The notes under the pieces: model-generated
What the model saw: the letters and a program-made list of their open reading frames with translations, nothing else
Database searches by the model: none
What the model was told of the DNA's origin: nothing
Source of the DNA: Pseudomonas sp. Teo4
Lineage (GTDB): Bacteria; Pseudomonadota; Gammaproteobacteria; Pseudomonadales; Pseudomonadaceae
NCBI RefSeq assembly: GCF_034387475.1
Contig: NZ_JAXCIL010000001.1
Span: 1,984,001-2,048,000, forward strand
Length of the DNA: 64,000 nucleotides
Direction: 5' to 3'
Translations under genes and position numbers: made by a program
Shown here: piece after piece, positions 19,001 through 25,606 of the stretch
Layout of the letters: every line of letters starts with the position of its first letter
Position numbering within the stretch: position 1 is the first letter of the stretch

Positions 19001-20622
19001 CTGACCAGGCTCAAGCCATCGAAGCCGGCGGCCGCGACAATGCAGTCCCGGGAAGCAACCCCAGTGGCAACGTGATGGACAACGACAGCGACCCGGACAG
19101 CGTCAACATCCTGTTCCCGGAAACCCTGGAAGTGCTGGCGTTCTGGAGCGGCAACGGCCCGCTGCCGAACGATGCGAGCCAGGTCGGACAGACCTTGCGC
19201 GGCCAGTACGGCGACCTTACCTTGAACCAGGACGGCACCTGGAGCTATGTGCTGGACAACAGCCTGGCGGCGGTACAGGCCCTGCGCATCAGTGGCCAGA
19301 CCCTGGTCGACAACTTCACCTACCTGCTGTCCGACCTGTGGGGCGGCACCGCCAACGGCTCGCTGAGCATCACCATCGATGGCCGCAACGACTTCCCCTT
19401 GGCCCACGACGACAGCGCCACCGCAGTCGAAGCCGGCGGCGTCAACAATGGCACAGCCGGGGTCGACCCCAGCGGCAATGTGCTGGACAACGACACCGAC
19501 GTCGATGGCGCGCAGTACGGCGAAACCAAGACGGTGGTGCAATACACCGGCGAGAACGGCCGCAGCGCAAGCGCCGGCCAGCTGCTTCAGGGGCTTTACG
19601 GCACGCTGCTGATCAAGGCTGATGGCAGCTACCTGTATCGGGTCGACAACGACAACCCCACCGTGCAGGCCATGCGCAGCGCCGGCGAAACCTTGAAGGA
19701 AGTGTTCACCTACCGCATGCGCGACACCGCTGGCGTCACCTCGGATGCGCGCCTGACCATCACCATTGAAGGCGCCAACGACAACCCGGTGGCCCGCGAC
19801 GACAGCAACACCGCCAGCGACCAGGTACCAGCGCCGCACACCAGTGGCAACGTGCTACCCAACGACAGCGATGTGGACGGTGGCGACGGGCTGAGCGTAA
19901 CCGGCGTGCGCACCGGCCAGGAAAACACTGGCGGCACTGCCGGCGTCATCGGCCAACCCATCGCCGGGCGCTATGGCACCCTGGTGCTCAATGCCGACGG
20001 CAGCTACACCTACACCATCGACCTGAGCAACCCCGAGGTGCTCGCCGCTGCAGGACTGGGGCAAGTGCTTCAGGACCATTTCACCTACACCATCAGCGAC
20101 CTGGCCGGCGCCACCGACCAGGCCTTGCTGACCATCACACTGGATATTTCCAGCCCTTACATTCCACCAGGCCCTTACCTCGACCGCGACGGCAACAACG
20201 CCTACAACGGCGCACCGCTGCCCAACGTCACCCCGGCGATTTTCGTGGCGCCGGTTGTCGAGCGCGTCGACCAGACCCTGACCCTGTCGGCGTGGAGTGC
20301 CGACGGCAGCAACATGCACCTGTTCGCCACGCCGGAAATCCAAAGCCAGTCGCTCGGCAGCCAGCTCGGCCAGATCACCGGCCAGTTCGTGGCCCATGCG
20401 GTAGAAGAAAGCCAGCGCGGCAGTGCGCAAGACAAGAACTGGGTCGACGGGCGCCACGGCGTCATCACCCTGACGGCCGACGGGTTGCTGCCAGACCCGT
20501 CGCTGTGGGCACCGCTACCTGGCGACATGGTGCCCACCGATGAAGTACCCCCGCAGGCGGCAAAGGGCTTCCGTGCGCAACTGCGCGAAGCCGCCCAGCG
20601 ACGCGGCAGCAACACCCCATGA
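10090..20622 (+). CDS. Giant LEPR-XLL / DUF4347 surface repeat protein (adhesin-like), 3510 residues
   Basis: N-terminal residues 21-30 are ALEQRILFDG, the LEPR-XLL motif, with no ordinary signal peptide. A DUF4347 domain follows at about 72-225 (VFSHGASGQF, LYGCDVGAG). Residues about 240-1870 are Thr/Asn/Ser/Gly-rich beta-sandwich modules of DUF11 type (repeated TVTxTVP and GxxVxFTISYxL patterns). An SdrD B-like domain is at about 1877-1975 (GTLWDD, LPSGSYLV), then a cadherin-like module and nine VCBS-type repeats at about 2147-3350. The last 150 residues are unique and non-repetitive. I see no Gly-rich RTX nonapeptides. A TolC-like gene starts 37 bases downstream, suggesting type I-like secretion, but no ABC exporter or adaptor gene is adjacent. 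It probably acts in adhesion or biofilm. Confidence 0.85.
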   Translation: MDSNHKAGLANLFRPRSHALALEQRILFDGAAAVAVDQQHSDTSSGEAKDSSHPAPTASEARTAAPTGASRNLVVVDARVENRDQLLANLPVGTTALVVDAGQDAIAAISNALAHLGKVDSIQVFSHGASGQFTLGNQVFTAQTVDQLGDRLSAWQGELNAGADIQLYGCDVGAGTAGQALVNELARYTGADVGASSNATGSTLAGGDWRLEVSSGEVDKSIALAASTLDRFQGLLANASPTASLSSGGATVPIGEQFNFTVSFTNPSTQEGYAPYIDLFMPATGRDGNDGALFVSATYLGQAVNAVVLTFDASGNATHPFAKDASGKALVINATSVGMKPGDQMVVLQLPYASVTSGQPSIDIQISARLSNLADTTYSDGAPNLTINTRAGFEYGNDSLNNPAQDPSLVESALHSFIVTPTLLKVTQTVNMPEGETVTGPNYTRTQTVTVTPAPGQTLTNVTVTQTVPDQVHVSAITPGAGGTLTSVTLHDGTVLTNPAAIAAALANPDAFISSYSIHYDTLSAASNTQVSFYVPEIDANGRPVIDPATGNPVTISFGTATVTGDWNPLDPRDRPTDPDGYPFSETGNGQGITFVAKSITLLKQVNLQNDVGTPGLTPGDTLRYIMDVAISDFFAFGENILEQGRFTVTDLLSDGQTFSLGNPPTMVIQANGVSQSIALIYTQTANADGSTTLVFDIAESIRRATSGAGVSALFGDLYGNDTQQNGATRLSIVYDAVIDTTYTTDHPPHDQLNEGDSIGNNATVAATVLRDPLNLGSQQTDGSSTTSTIDTSNVDIELTRVNGTNPPANGELRPGDVVTFTISYDLLVADYENFTLTAYLPLPLLNASGITWSNGTGIGQWSLGSGNTIGDVPDSVTTGPGNSIVFNFGNFVSNGLNGGTVQVQFTMVVGDQPFADQRALDVLAQSSQTTTVDKTVLTSSDVAVIESVAEPVLDIKHGVVSSSNGTVTGTTGTWTAPGTSGRPFSGSVTSLAAVDGNVSGIDGADRLRLATALKNSGGGGAYDVSTSITLPAGLSFAGGSLTAANLQIYRGDGTLLVRGTDYSVSGNTITFLDANGQATLLAGRSGTANDLSGANVVVITYDVTVSNSILASRTLQSSAALTHYASVNGGQDFTPTDLVETANQQIAAPTITKTYKNGSLSNDDSSAAHTSGSNLVIGESMTYDIVVTLPEGSTASLRINDLIPPGLRLDPRFNGNLGYQIITTTAGSAALAANFNGSLSVNPLTPNGADGADLMLVFSSAGATADNVVGNNSFVIRLVLVASNVTGNQQGTTLNNGAQLVYSDPDGNTPNGATALDRTVNSGQQPSVTIVEPTLTVTQQITSTPVFGGYEDGDVVDFEIVISNTSGTDAFDISLLDGLPTELSNITLRNVINSGGASSNGTADFTIQNGQLTSISGANIDIANGGSIVLQLRGTVNASAAGEAAFPNAVDVRWTSLNGSNSTVDTTNGERSGADGVLNSGVLNDYRVTSLLVFPVSNGVRISRVGGVADTAPATNSSGGTDTSGVSENVVIGEIVRYRVAVLVPTGDNPDYQIRIELAAGLEFIPASLNKILIAFVSNTASGLTTDASNLISSGTLSMQGNELSDVALGIRPDLSGAVPTGVFDINNGRLVITTNADGSQTVTFSLGNVTNNEINDPDIEGVVLEFNVRVSNVASNQAGTNLGVSAHEHVGINGGVDRGKSDTLFERVVEPNFTKPDKTVIDVTPGAGTTNATVSVSFTQNGDIPAYNTHLTDQFPNGSNYQIQSILLNGTALNLNSLPAGVTFTHGTSITVDFARLAPTDKVQVIYTVTVPNVTIADNAASSAVLTWTSLPTNFETNGWGGSVPGSAGAATGERTGQDGASGLNNYILSDGAGMGVIQGTLWDDTKSANSSITPDGPGLNGIAVNLTWAGADGLFGTADDRTFSTVTASGGQYQFALLPSGSYLVVVAQDHQVAANNRFHIRIDTDTGTTSAGLGSINLSLGEGSTGTANAGYVHLNEAPVNTVANQQGQEDTVLHITGLGVSDVDVNAGNANGVMSITLTVVHGVIWQTATAPGANATPPAGAGRSLVLTGTLQQLNALLGQLYYKGDQDFNTAKQPETLTMVTNDQGNFGDKPVNGDGIPGQNPSDALTDTDVMNIVLTPVNDAPVAHNDQAIAVEAGGFNNADPGVNPTGNVLSNDVDVDIATNDDVLTVTRVASSVSPGGVTVLANGVTVVQGTYGTLFITATGGFRYVVDNDNPAVQALRTAGNFVSDVFVYNIVDSGGLTSSAQLLVNTHGANDTPVARGDTGTAIEAGGTNNGTPGRDATGNVLTNDTDVDSVALGETKQVNSVRYDGPGGGRILPVASGQAANVQAAYGALTINADGSYRYVVNNSNAAVQALSPGDTLVEQFTYQMNDAGGLNSVTVLVITIQGANDAPVAVDDRGSATAGASDGSPAPVNATGNVITGNGGIGADTDVDNADHPTATQLKVDGVRSGLEASGGTLSPVTSGVPASIVGTVARLADNRLISGNFGQLTLNADGTYTFVVNSADPAIRALSAGQSLNVIFTYRVHDSGGLSDQAQLVITVTGVNDPPVVNPVTVDAIEAGGLNNAVPGLNPSGSIRSAYSDPDGDTLTITGVISPGGTAGTVGQSLAGNYGSLVLDAQGNYRYVVNNSNSAVQALRTDADRLTEVFQYSVSDGNGKTVTTSFTVVIHGRNDTPIAVSDSATAIEAGGANNGTPGQAGSGNALTNDRDVDAGDSKSVDGIYLGTLAAGGTFIQVNAGATVVAGTYGTLRITANGNYVYTVNDSLAAVQALKAGERLSETFSYRMHDTAGASSQAQILITIEGRYDTPVAHDDFAYAVAVDDDGNGGRNPTGNVLTNDTDVDANDTKTVTAVGVGAESSNPLLDPVTGSRTVTTNYGTLTLNADGSYRFVVNSNDPDIIALGPLGFVIQRYTYQVTDGGGLNDTATLTIFIRGENQPPVAGPDQAQAIEAGGRDNAVPGSNPSGNVMDNDSDPDSVNILFPETLEVLAFWSGNGPLPNDASQVGQTLRGQYGDLTLNQDGTWSYVLDNSLAAVQALRISGQTLVDNFTYLLSDLWGGTANGSLSITIDGRNDFPLAHDDSATAVEAGGVNNGTAGVDPSGNVLDNDTDVDGAQYGETKTVVQYTGENGRSASAGQLLQGLYGTLLIKADGSYLYRVDNDNPTVQAMRSAGETLKEVFTYRMRDTAGVTSDARLTITIEGANDNPVARDDSNTASDQVPAPHTSGNVLPNDSDVDGGDGLSVTGVRTGQENTGGTAGVIGQPIAGRYGTLVLNADGSYTYTIDLSNPEVLAAAGLGQVLQDHFTYTISDLAGATDQALLTITLDISSPYIPPGPYLDRDGNNAYNGAPLPNVTPAIFVAPVVERVDQTLTLSAWSADGSNMHLFATPEIQSQSLGSQLGQITGQFVAHAVEESQRGSAQDKNWVDGRHGVITLTADGLLPDPSLWAPLPGDMVPTDEVPPQAAKGFRAQLREAAQRRGSNTP
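16528..20150 (+). repeat. Nine tandem VCBS/cadherin-type repeats inside the giant protein
   Basis: Nine units of about 110-150 residues begin with variants of NDxPVAxxD followed by an (A/V)IEAGGxNN segment, then P(T/S)GNVLxNDxDVD, then YGTLxxxxDGSYxYVV and FTYxxxDxxG. The third, sixth and ninth units have diverged in the EAGG segment. Asp-rich loops suggest Ca2+ binding. The units are similar enough in DNA to allow recombination or assembly collapse. Confidence 0.8.
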
Positions 20623-20659
20623 AGCCGATGCCTTTCTACGGATGGACCAAGGACTGCAC

Positions 20660-22168
20660 ATGCCTGCACACACACTGAAATGCCTGAGCACCTTCACTGC
20701 CGTCAGCCTGTTGCTCGGTGCCTGCTCGGCCTTTGAGCCCAAGCCCTACACCGAGGACGAAATGCGCCGCCGGGTCGTCGACGACCAGGCGCGCATGTAC
20801 AAGGAACAAGAACCCGTCAACGGGCCAATCACCTTCTACGAAGCGTCGGCGCGCGCCCTGAAGTACAACCTCGACTACCGCCTCAAGTTGCTGGAAAGCG
20901 CCCTGGCGTCGGACCTTCGTGACGTGTCCAGCCACGAAATGCTGCCGCGCCTGGTGGCTTCGGCCGGCTATGCCGGGCGTAACAACGACTCCGGCGGCAC
21001 CTCGATCGGCATCGAGGACCGCCAGGTCAGCTTGCGCCCATCCACCTCCGAAGAGCGCTACCGCATGCTCTACAGCCTCGGGCTGTCGTGGAGCCTACTT
21101 GATTTTGGCGTGGCCTATTTCCGCACCCAGCAAAAGAACGATCAGATCCTCATGGCCGAAGAGCGCCGCGAGAAAGTGGCGCAGAACGTTTTGCAGGACG
21201 TGCGCAATGCCTACTGGCGCGCCCTGGGCGCGCAGCGCCTGCTGCCTGAGGTGGACGGCCTGCTGATGCGCACGCACCGCGCCCTGACCTCGGCCCGCGA
21301 GGCTGAAAACAAAGGCCTGCTGCCTCGCCAGGACATTCTGGCCTACCAGCGCGCCCTGCTCGACTCGGTGTACATGCTCACCGTGCGCCGACAAGACCTG
21401 GAGTTCGCCCGCGCCGAACTGGCGGCCCTGATGTCGCTGCCACCGAACACCCGGATGGTACTGGCCGACAGCAGCGAACAACCCCTGCCGCTGGTGACCG
21501 GCAACATCGAGCAACTGGAGCGGCTGTCCCTGGAACGTCGCCCCGAGATCATGGAAGAGTGGTACCGAAAACGCGTCAGCATGAACGACCTGAAGATCGC
21601 CAAGGCCCAACTGTGGCCCAACGTGAGCTTCAACTACGGCTATGAATACGACTCCAACAAGTTCCTCTACAACAGCGACTGGAACCAGACCGGCATCAAC
21701 GTCTCGATGAACCTGCTGCGGCTGTTGCAATACCCCGACATCCAGGCCGCTGAACAAAGCCAGGAAAAGACCGACGACATGCGCCGCACCGCGCTGTCGA
21801 TGGCCATTCTCACCCAAGTGCGCGTGGGCCTGTTGCGTTACCAGTTGGCACGCCAGGAAGTGGACTTTGCCGATGAAAGCCTGCGGGTGGACCAGAGCCT
21901 GCTCAATTACGCCCAGTCGTCGCGCAGCGCGGCGCTGGGCAGCGAGCTTGAACTGATTCGCGCCGAAGGCCGGTTCCTGCTCTCACGCTACCAGCGCGAA
22001 GCCGCCTACTCCGACGCCCAGGCCGCCTGGGGCCGGCTGTACAACTCGGTAGGCTTTGAAGTGATGCCCAAGGAAATCGGGCAGCACGACGTAAAGACCC
22101 TGGCCCGCGAGATCCAGCGCACGATCGAGCAGCAAACCCACGACAACCTGCTGGCGACGGGGCAATGA
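20660..22168 (+). CDS. TolC family outer-membrane lipoprotein
   Basis: A 502-residue TolC-like protein with lipoprotein signal SLLLGAC (Cys22). Two outer-membrane efflux domains are visible as long helical, Ala/Glu/Arg-rich blocks, including GLLPRQDILAYQRALLDS and SRSAALGSELELI. The start at 20660 has AAGGA 6 bases upstream; an in-frame ATG at 20642 is less likely. It follows the giant surface-protein gene by 37 bases in the same direction, so the two are probably co-transcribed and this channel may export that protein. The RND operon further on has its own channel gene. Confidence 0.85.
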   Translation: MPAHTLKCLSTFTAVSLLLGACSAFEPKPYTEDEMRRRVVDDQARMYKEQEPVNGPITFYEASARALKYNLDYRLKLLESALASDLRDVSSHEMLPRLVASAGYAGRNNDSGGTSIGIEDRQVSLRPSTSEERYRMLYSLGLSWSLLDFGVAYFRTQQKNDQILMAEERREKVAQNVLQDVRNAYWRALGAQRLLPEVDGLLMRTHRALTSAREAENKGLLPRQDILAYQRALLDSVYMLTVRRQDLEFARAELAALMSLPPNTRMVLADSSEQPLPLVTGNIEQLERLSLERRPEIMEEWYRKRVSMNDLKIAKAQLWPNVSFNYGYEYDSNKFLYNSDWNQTGINVSMNLLRLLQYPDIQAAEQSQEKTDDMRRTALSMAILTQVRVGLLRYQLARQEVDFADESLRVDQSLLNYAQSSRSAALGSELELIRAEGRFLLSRYQREAAYSDAQAAWGRLYNSVGFEVMPKEIGQHDVKTLAREIQRTIEQQTHDNLLATGQ

Positions 22169-22194
22169 GGCCGCCGCCGTGCTACACGGCGGCC
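22169..22194. terminator. GC-rich hairpin between convergent genes
   Basis: A perfect 8-bp stem, ggccgccg pairing with cggcggcc, with a 10-base loop, lies immediately after the TolC-like stop and before the convergent response-regulator stop. It has no T tract on either strand, so it may act as a 3'-end stabiliser or a Rho-assisted terminator rather than a classical one. Confidence 0.4.
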
Positions 22195-22196
22195 GG

Positions 22197-22865
22197 TCAT
22201 TCGAACTCCAGGCTGTAACCCACCCCATACACCGACCTGATCGGGTCATGCCCCGGCGTGACCCCGGTCAGTTTGCGCCGCAGGTTCTTCACATGGCTGT
22301 CCACCGTGCGGTCGGCCACCACCCGATGATCCTGGTAGATGTGGTTCATCAACTGATCCCGCGACAGCACTTGCCCCGGGCGCGCCGCCAGCGCGGCAAG
22401 CATGCGGAACTCCACCGGCGTCAGCTCCAGCACCACGCCCTGGTAGCGCGCCTGGAACGAGCGGGCATCCAGTTCCAGTCCCTGGTTCGGTGACTGTGCC
22501 CCGCTACGGCGCAACACCGCCTTGACCCTGGCCACCAGTTCGCGCGGCGAGAAGGGTTTGCAGATGTAGTCATCGGCGCCCAACTCAAGCCCTAGCAGCC
22601 GGTCGATCTCGTCGACGCGGGCGGTCATCATGATCAATGGCATGTGGCTGAAACCGCGCAGTTCACGGCAGATATCCAGACCATTGCGGCCAGGCAGCAT
22701 GAGGTCGAGCAGCAGCAGGTCGTACTGGCGCAAGCGAATCGCTGGTATCACCTCCAGGCCGTCGGCCAGGTGATCGACACTGTAACCGCCTGCGCGCAGG
22801 TAGTCGGCGACCAATGCGGCCAGCTTGGGTTCGTCTTCCACCAACAGGATATGCCCTTGGCTCAT
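22197..22865 (-). CDS. baeR: OmpR-family response regulator, BaeR-like
   Basis: A 222-residue response regulator with receiver domain at about 5-118 (acidic patch VEDE, phospho-acceptor Asp54 in LLLLDLMLPG, Lys in YICKPFSPRE) and a winged-helix OmpR output domain at about 130-220 (LELTPVEFRML, DRTVDSHVKNLRRKL). The HRVVADRTVDSH and GADDYICKPFSPRE stretches match E. coli BaeR closely. Its ATG overlaps the kinase stop as ATGA, and the kinase is transcribed first. The pair is divergent from an RND efflux operon, the classical genetic arrangement for BaeSR-controlled efflux. Confidence 0.85.
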   Translation of the reverse strand: MSQGHILLVEDEPKLAALVADYLRAGGYSVDHLADGLEVIPAIRLRQYDLLLLDLMLPGRNGLDICRELRGFSHMPLIMMTARVDEIDRLLGLELGADDYICKPFSPRELVARVKAVLRRSGAQSPNQGLELDARSFQARYQGVVLELTPVEFRMLAALAARPGQVLSRDQLMNHIYQDHRVVADRTVDSHVKNLRRKLTGVTPGHDPIRSVYGVGYSLEFE

Positions 22866-24256
22866 GCGAGTTCTCCCCCTGCAGGCAGCGCCAATTCCAG
22901 CAACAAGCCGCCCATGGCGGAGGCCCTGGCGGTGAGCTTGCCGCCGTGGACTTCGGCGATTCCACGGCAAATGGCCAAGCCCAGGCCGGTGCCGCCACTG
23001 GCGCGATTACGCGAGCGTTCGGCGCGATAGAAGCGTTCGAACAGCCGCGCCAGCGAGGCCTCATCAACGCCGGGGGCGGTGTCTTCACATTGAACCAGCA
23101 CCTGGTCTTCCTCCTGAAATGCCCGCAGCACCGTGCGGCCACCGGCATCGGTGTAGCGGCGGCTGTTCTCCAGCAGATTGTGCAGCAACTGGCCCAGGCG
23201 CGACTCATCGCCCATTACCCACAAGGGCTGCGTGGGCAACTCAAGGGCCAGCGAAAGGCCGCGCTCGGCAAAACTGGCGCCGAAGGCATCGACGACAACA
23301 GGCAACAGCACCCGCAGGTCGATGCGTTCACGTCGGTAAGTGGGGCCGCCGACCTCGGCCAGTGACAGATCGAAGAGGTCGTCCACCAGCTTGCTCAACG
23401 CCCCTACCTCACCCTGCAACGAGCGCAACGCATTGCCGTCGAGCGGGCGGATACCGTCCTCCATGGCTTCGAGCTCGGCGCGCATCACCGCCAGCGGCGT
23501 GCGCAATTCGTGTGAGATGTCGGCCATGAAGTCGCGGCGCATGCGCTCGTTACTGGCCAGGGTTGCCGCCATGCGGTTGAAATCGCCAGCAAGCTGCCCC
23601 GCCTCGTCGTTCGAACGCACGGGCAGCTGGATGGCGTAGTCACCCGCGGCCAGGCGGTGGGTGGCGTTGGCCACTTCACGGATGGGCCTGAGCAAGGCCC
23701 GGCTCAGCCACCAGGCGATCACTGCGGTGGCCAACAGGCAAGCCAGGCCGATCAGCAGGCTGGAGCGCAGCTGGTTGAGCTGAAAGCGCCGGTCACCGAC
23801 GCTGGTCACCGACTGCAAGGGCGCCAAGGCCATCCAGCCAACCACCTGGCCCTGATGCCGCAGGGGCCGCAGCAGCATGTCGGCTTCGGCGGCCTGGTAG
23901 CCGATGATCGGCTCACGCCGGGCATCCAGCAGGGCAAAGCGCACGAAGGCACCGGTCAGGTCGGAGACCGTCAACTGGCTGGGGTCGAAGGCTTTGTCCG
24001 GCTGCACATCATCCGGGCGCAACAGCTCGAACCACTGCTCCTTGTCCTGGCGGATGAAGTCCCAGCTGCCATGCCGGGCATAAGCCTGCTCGATGCGCGG
24101 CACGATACGGTCCATGCGCTCTTCGGCCTGCTGGTTGAGGTAGCCGAGAAAACCGTACTTCAGGCTCAGGTACGCCGCGAACACCATGCCGATCACGGCA
24201 AATGCGCAGACCGCGAGCATGGCGCAGAAGAACTTGCGGGAAAGGCTGAATTTCAT
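22862..24256 (-). CDS. baeS: Sensor histidine kinase, BaeS-like
   Basis: A 464-residue membrane kinase: transmembrane helix 1 at about 9-30, a periplasmic sensor of about 135 residues, helix 2 at about 166-190, HAMP (ending AAGDYAIQLPVRSNDEAGQL), HisKA with phospho-accepting His249 in ADISHELRTPL, and an HATPase domain with VDDLFDLS, LLHNLLENSRRY (N box), DTAPGV and GGTGLGLAI. It is first in a two-gene operon with the response regulator. The envelope signal it senses is unknown; BaeS relatives respond to envelope stress, indole or flavonoids. Confidence 0.87.
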   Translation of the reverse strand: MKFSLSRKFFCAMLAVCAFAVIGMVFAAYLSLKYGFLGYLNQQAEERMDRIVPRIEQAYARHGSWDFIRQDKEQWFELLRPDDVQPDKAFDPSQLTVSDLTGAFVRFALLDARREPIIGYQAAEADMLLRPLRHQGQVVGWMALAPLQSVTSVGDRRFQLNQLRSSLLIGLACLLATAVIAWWLSRALLRPIREVANATHRLAAGDYAIQLPVRSNDEAGQLAGDFNRMAATLASNERMRRDFMADISHELRTPLAVMRAELEAMEDGIRPLDGNALRSLQGEVGALSKLVDDLFDLSLAEVGGPTYRRERIDLRVLLPVVVDAFGASFAERGLSLALELPTQPLWVMGDESRLGQLLHNLLENSRRYTDAGGRTVLRAFQEEDQVLVQCEDTAPGVDEASLARLFERFYRAERSRNRASGGTGLGLAICRGIAEVHGGKLTARASAMGGLLLELALPAGGELA

Positions 24257-24339
24257 GGTGGCATCGGCATTGGGGGAATGCCGTCATTGAACCCCGTGGC
24301 CTGTGGCCTCGCAAGGCGTGCACGGCAATCTCCCAGATT

Positions 24340-24362
24340 TCTGCACATTGGCTGCACAATTG
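24340..24362 (+). promoter_or_regulatory. Tandem direct repeat, candidate OmpR-type operator
   Basis: In the 152-base gap between the divergent kinase and efflux operons, CTGCACATTG is followed directly by CTGCACAATTG at an 11-bp period. Direct repeats on one helical face are the usual site of OmpR/PhoB-family regulators. The position, about 50 bases before the adaptor start, would suit activation of the efflux operon. Confidence 0.45.
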
Positions 24363-24408
24363 CCCAGCACTCTGGCGCCATGACCTGTTCTGGCTCGGAG
24401 GCCTTCGG

Positions 24409-25596
24409 ATGCCGACTTTATTCCATACCCTGCTTCTCACCCGCTCGCCCCTGGGCCGCGCCCTGTTGCTGGGCGCCGGCCTGATCGTGATCGGCGGCTG
24501 CCGTGACGGCCAGCCCAGCGCGCCCCCTGCCATTACGCAGGAAGTGGCCGTCTACAATGTGACCGCGGCGCCCCAAGCGTTGAGCACCACCCTGCCGGGA
24601 CGCGCCAGCGCGCACCTGGTTGCCGAAATCCGCCCGCAGGTGGGCGGTATCGTGCAAAAACGTCTGTTCAATGAGGGGGATACGGTCAAGGCCGGCCAGG
24701 CGCTGTACCAGATCGACCCACAACCTTACCAAGCCACGCTGGCCCAGGCCGACGCGACCGTCGCCTCGGCCCGTGCCACGCTCAAGGCCGCCGAACTCAA
24801 GGCCAAGCGCGACGCGCAACTGGTCAAGATCGACGCCATCAGCAGCGAAGACAACGAAAGCGCCCAGGCCGCGCTGCTTGAAGCCCGCGCCAGCCTGCAG
24901 TCGGCCCAGGCCTCGCAACGCACCGCCCGCATCAACCTCGACTACACACGTATCACCGCGCCCATCGCTGGCCGCACCGCGACCTCGTCGGTCACCCCTG
25001 GCGCGCTGGTCACCGCCGAGCAGACCACCGCCCTGACCACCGTGCAGCAGCTTGACCCGATCTACGTCGACTTCACCCAGCCCAGCAGCACGCTGCTGCG
25101 CCTCAAGCGCGAACTGGCAGAAGGCAAACTGGCCCCGAGCGATCAGAAGGATGCCACCCGCATCAGCCTGACGCTGGAGGACGGCAGTACCTACGCCCAC
25201 GACGGCACCCTCACCTTCAATGGCGTGAGCGTCGATGAAAGCACCGGCAGCGTCACCCTGCGCGCCATCGTGCCCAACCCCGATGGCCTGCTGATGCCGG
25301 GCATGTACCTCAAGGCCACCGTGCAGGAAGGCGTGCAACCGGACGCCATCCTGGTACCGCAACAAGGCGTGAGCCGTGACGAGCGCGGCGGCGCCACCGC
25401 GCTGGTGGTGGTCGACGGCAAGGTCGAGCAGCGCCAGCTGACCCTGGCCCGTGCGGTGGACAACCGCTGGTGGGTCAGCGAGGGCCTGGCCGAGGGTGAC
25501 CAGCTCATCGTCCAGGGCCTGCAGAAGGTTCGCGTCGGTCAGCAAGTCCAGGTGCAGGACAGCACCCTGACCGCCCACAACGACAGCAGCAACTGA
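24409..25596 (+). CDS. RND efflux periplasmic adaptor (membrane fusion lipoprotein)
   Basis: A 395-residue AcrA/MexA-family adaptor. A lipoprotein signal ends in LIVIGGC (Cys31). The barrel-lipoyl part has EIRPQVGGIVQKRLFNEGD and, after the helical hairpin (about 100-170), LDYTRITAPIAGRT. The C-terminal region contains LMPGMYLKATV and LVPQQGVSRDE. GGAGG lies upstream of the ATG. It links the inner-membrane pump to the outer-membrane channel encoded by the next two genes and starts the operon. Confidence 0.92.
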   Translation: MPTLFHTLLLTRSPLGRALLLGAGLIVIGGCRDGQPSAPPAITQEVAVYNVTAAPQALSTTLPGRASAHLVAEIRPQVGGIVQKRLFNEGDTVKAGQALYQIDPQPYQATLAQADATVASARATLKAAELKAKRDAQLVKIDAISSEDNESAQAALLEARASLQSAQASQRTARINLDYTRITAPIAGRTATSSVTPGALVTAEQTTALTTVQQLDPIYVDFTQPSSTLLRLKRELAEGKLAPSDQKDATRISLTLEDGSTYAHDGTLTFNGVSVDESTGSVTLRAIVPNPDGLLMPGMYLKATVQEGVQPDAILVPQQGVSRDERGGATALVVVDGKVEQRQLTLARAVDNRWWVSEGLAEGDQLIVQGLQKVRVGQQVQVQDSTLTAHNDSSN

Positions 25597-25606
25597 GGCA
25601 GTTCCC

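Noticed and set aside
12208..19839. A 2543-codon open frame on the minus strand opposite the giant surface protein
   Set aside because: It lies wholly inside a strongly GC3-biased gene of repeated Thr/Asn/Asp/Gly codons, whose complement rarely gives stops. The translation is low complexity (Val/Gly/Asp/His) with no family motif and no ribosome site. It is a codon-bias shadow.
16528..20150. Regularly spaced repeats that might be taken for a CRISPR-like array
   Set aside because: Units are about 350-450 bp, in frame and encode VCBS-like domains. There are no short identical repeats with unique spacers and no cas genes.
10090..20622. Possibility that the giant protein is an RTX toxin or RTX adhesin like LapA
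   Set aside because: I find no GGxGxDxxx nonapeptide runs and no typical C-terminal type I secretion signal after such repeats. It is kept as a DUF4347/VCBS surface protein instead.
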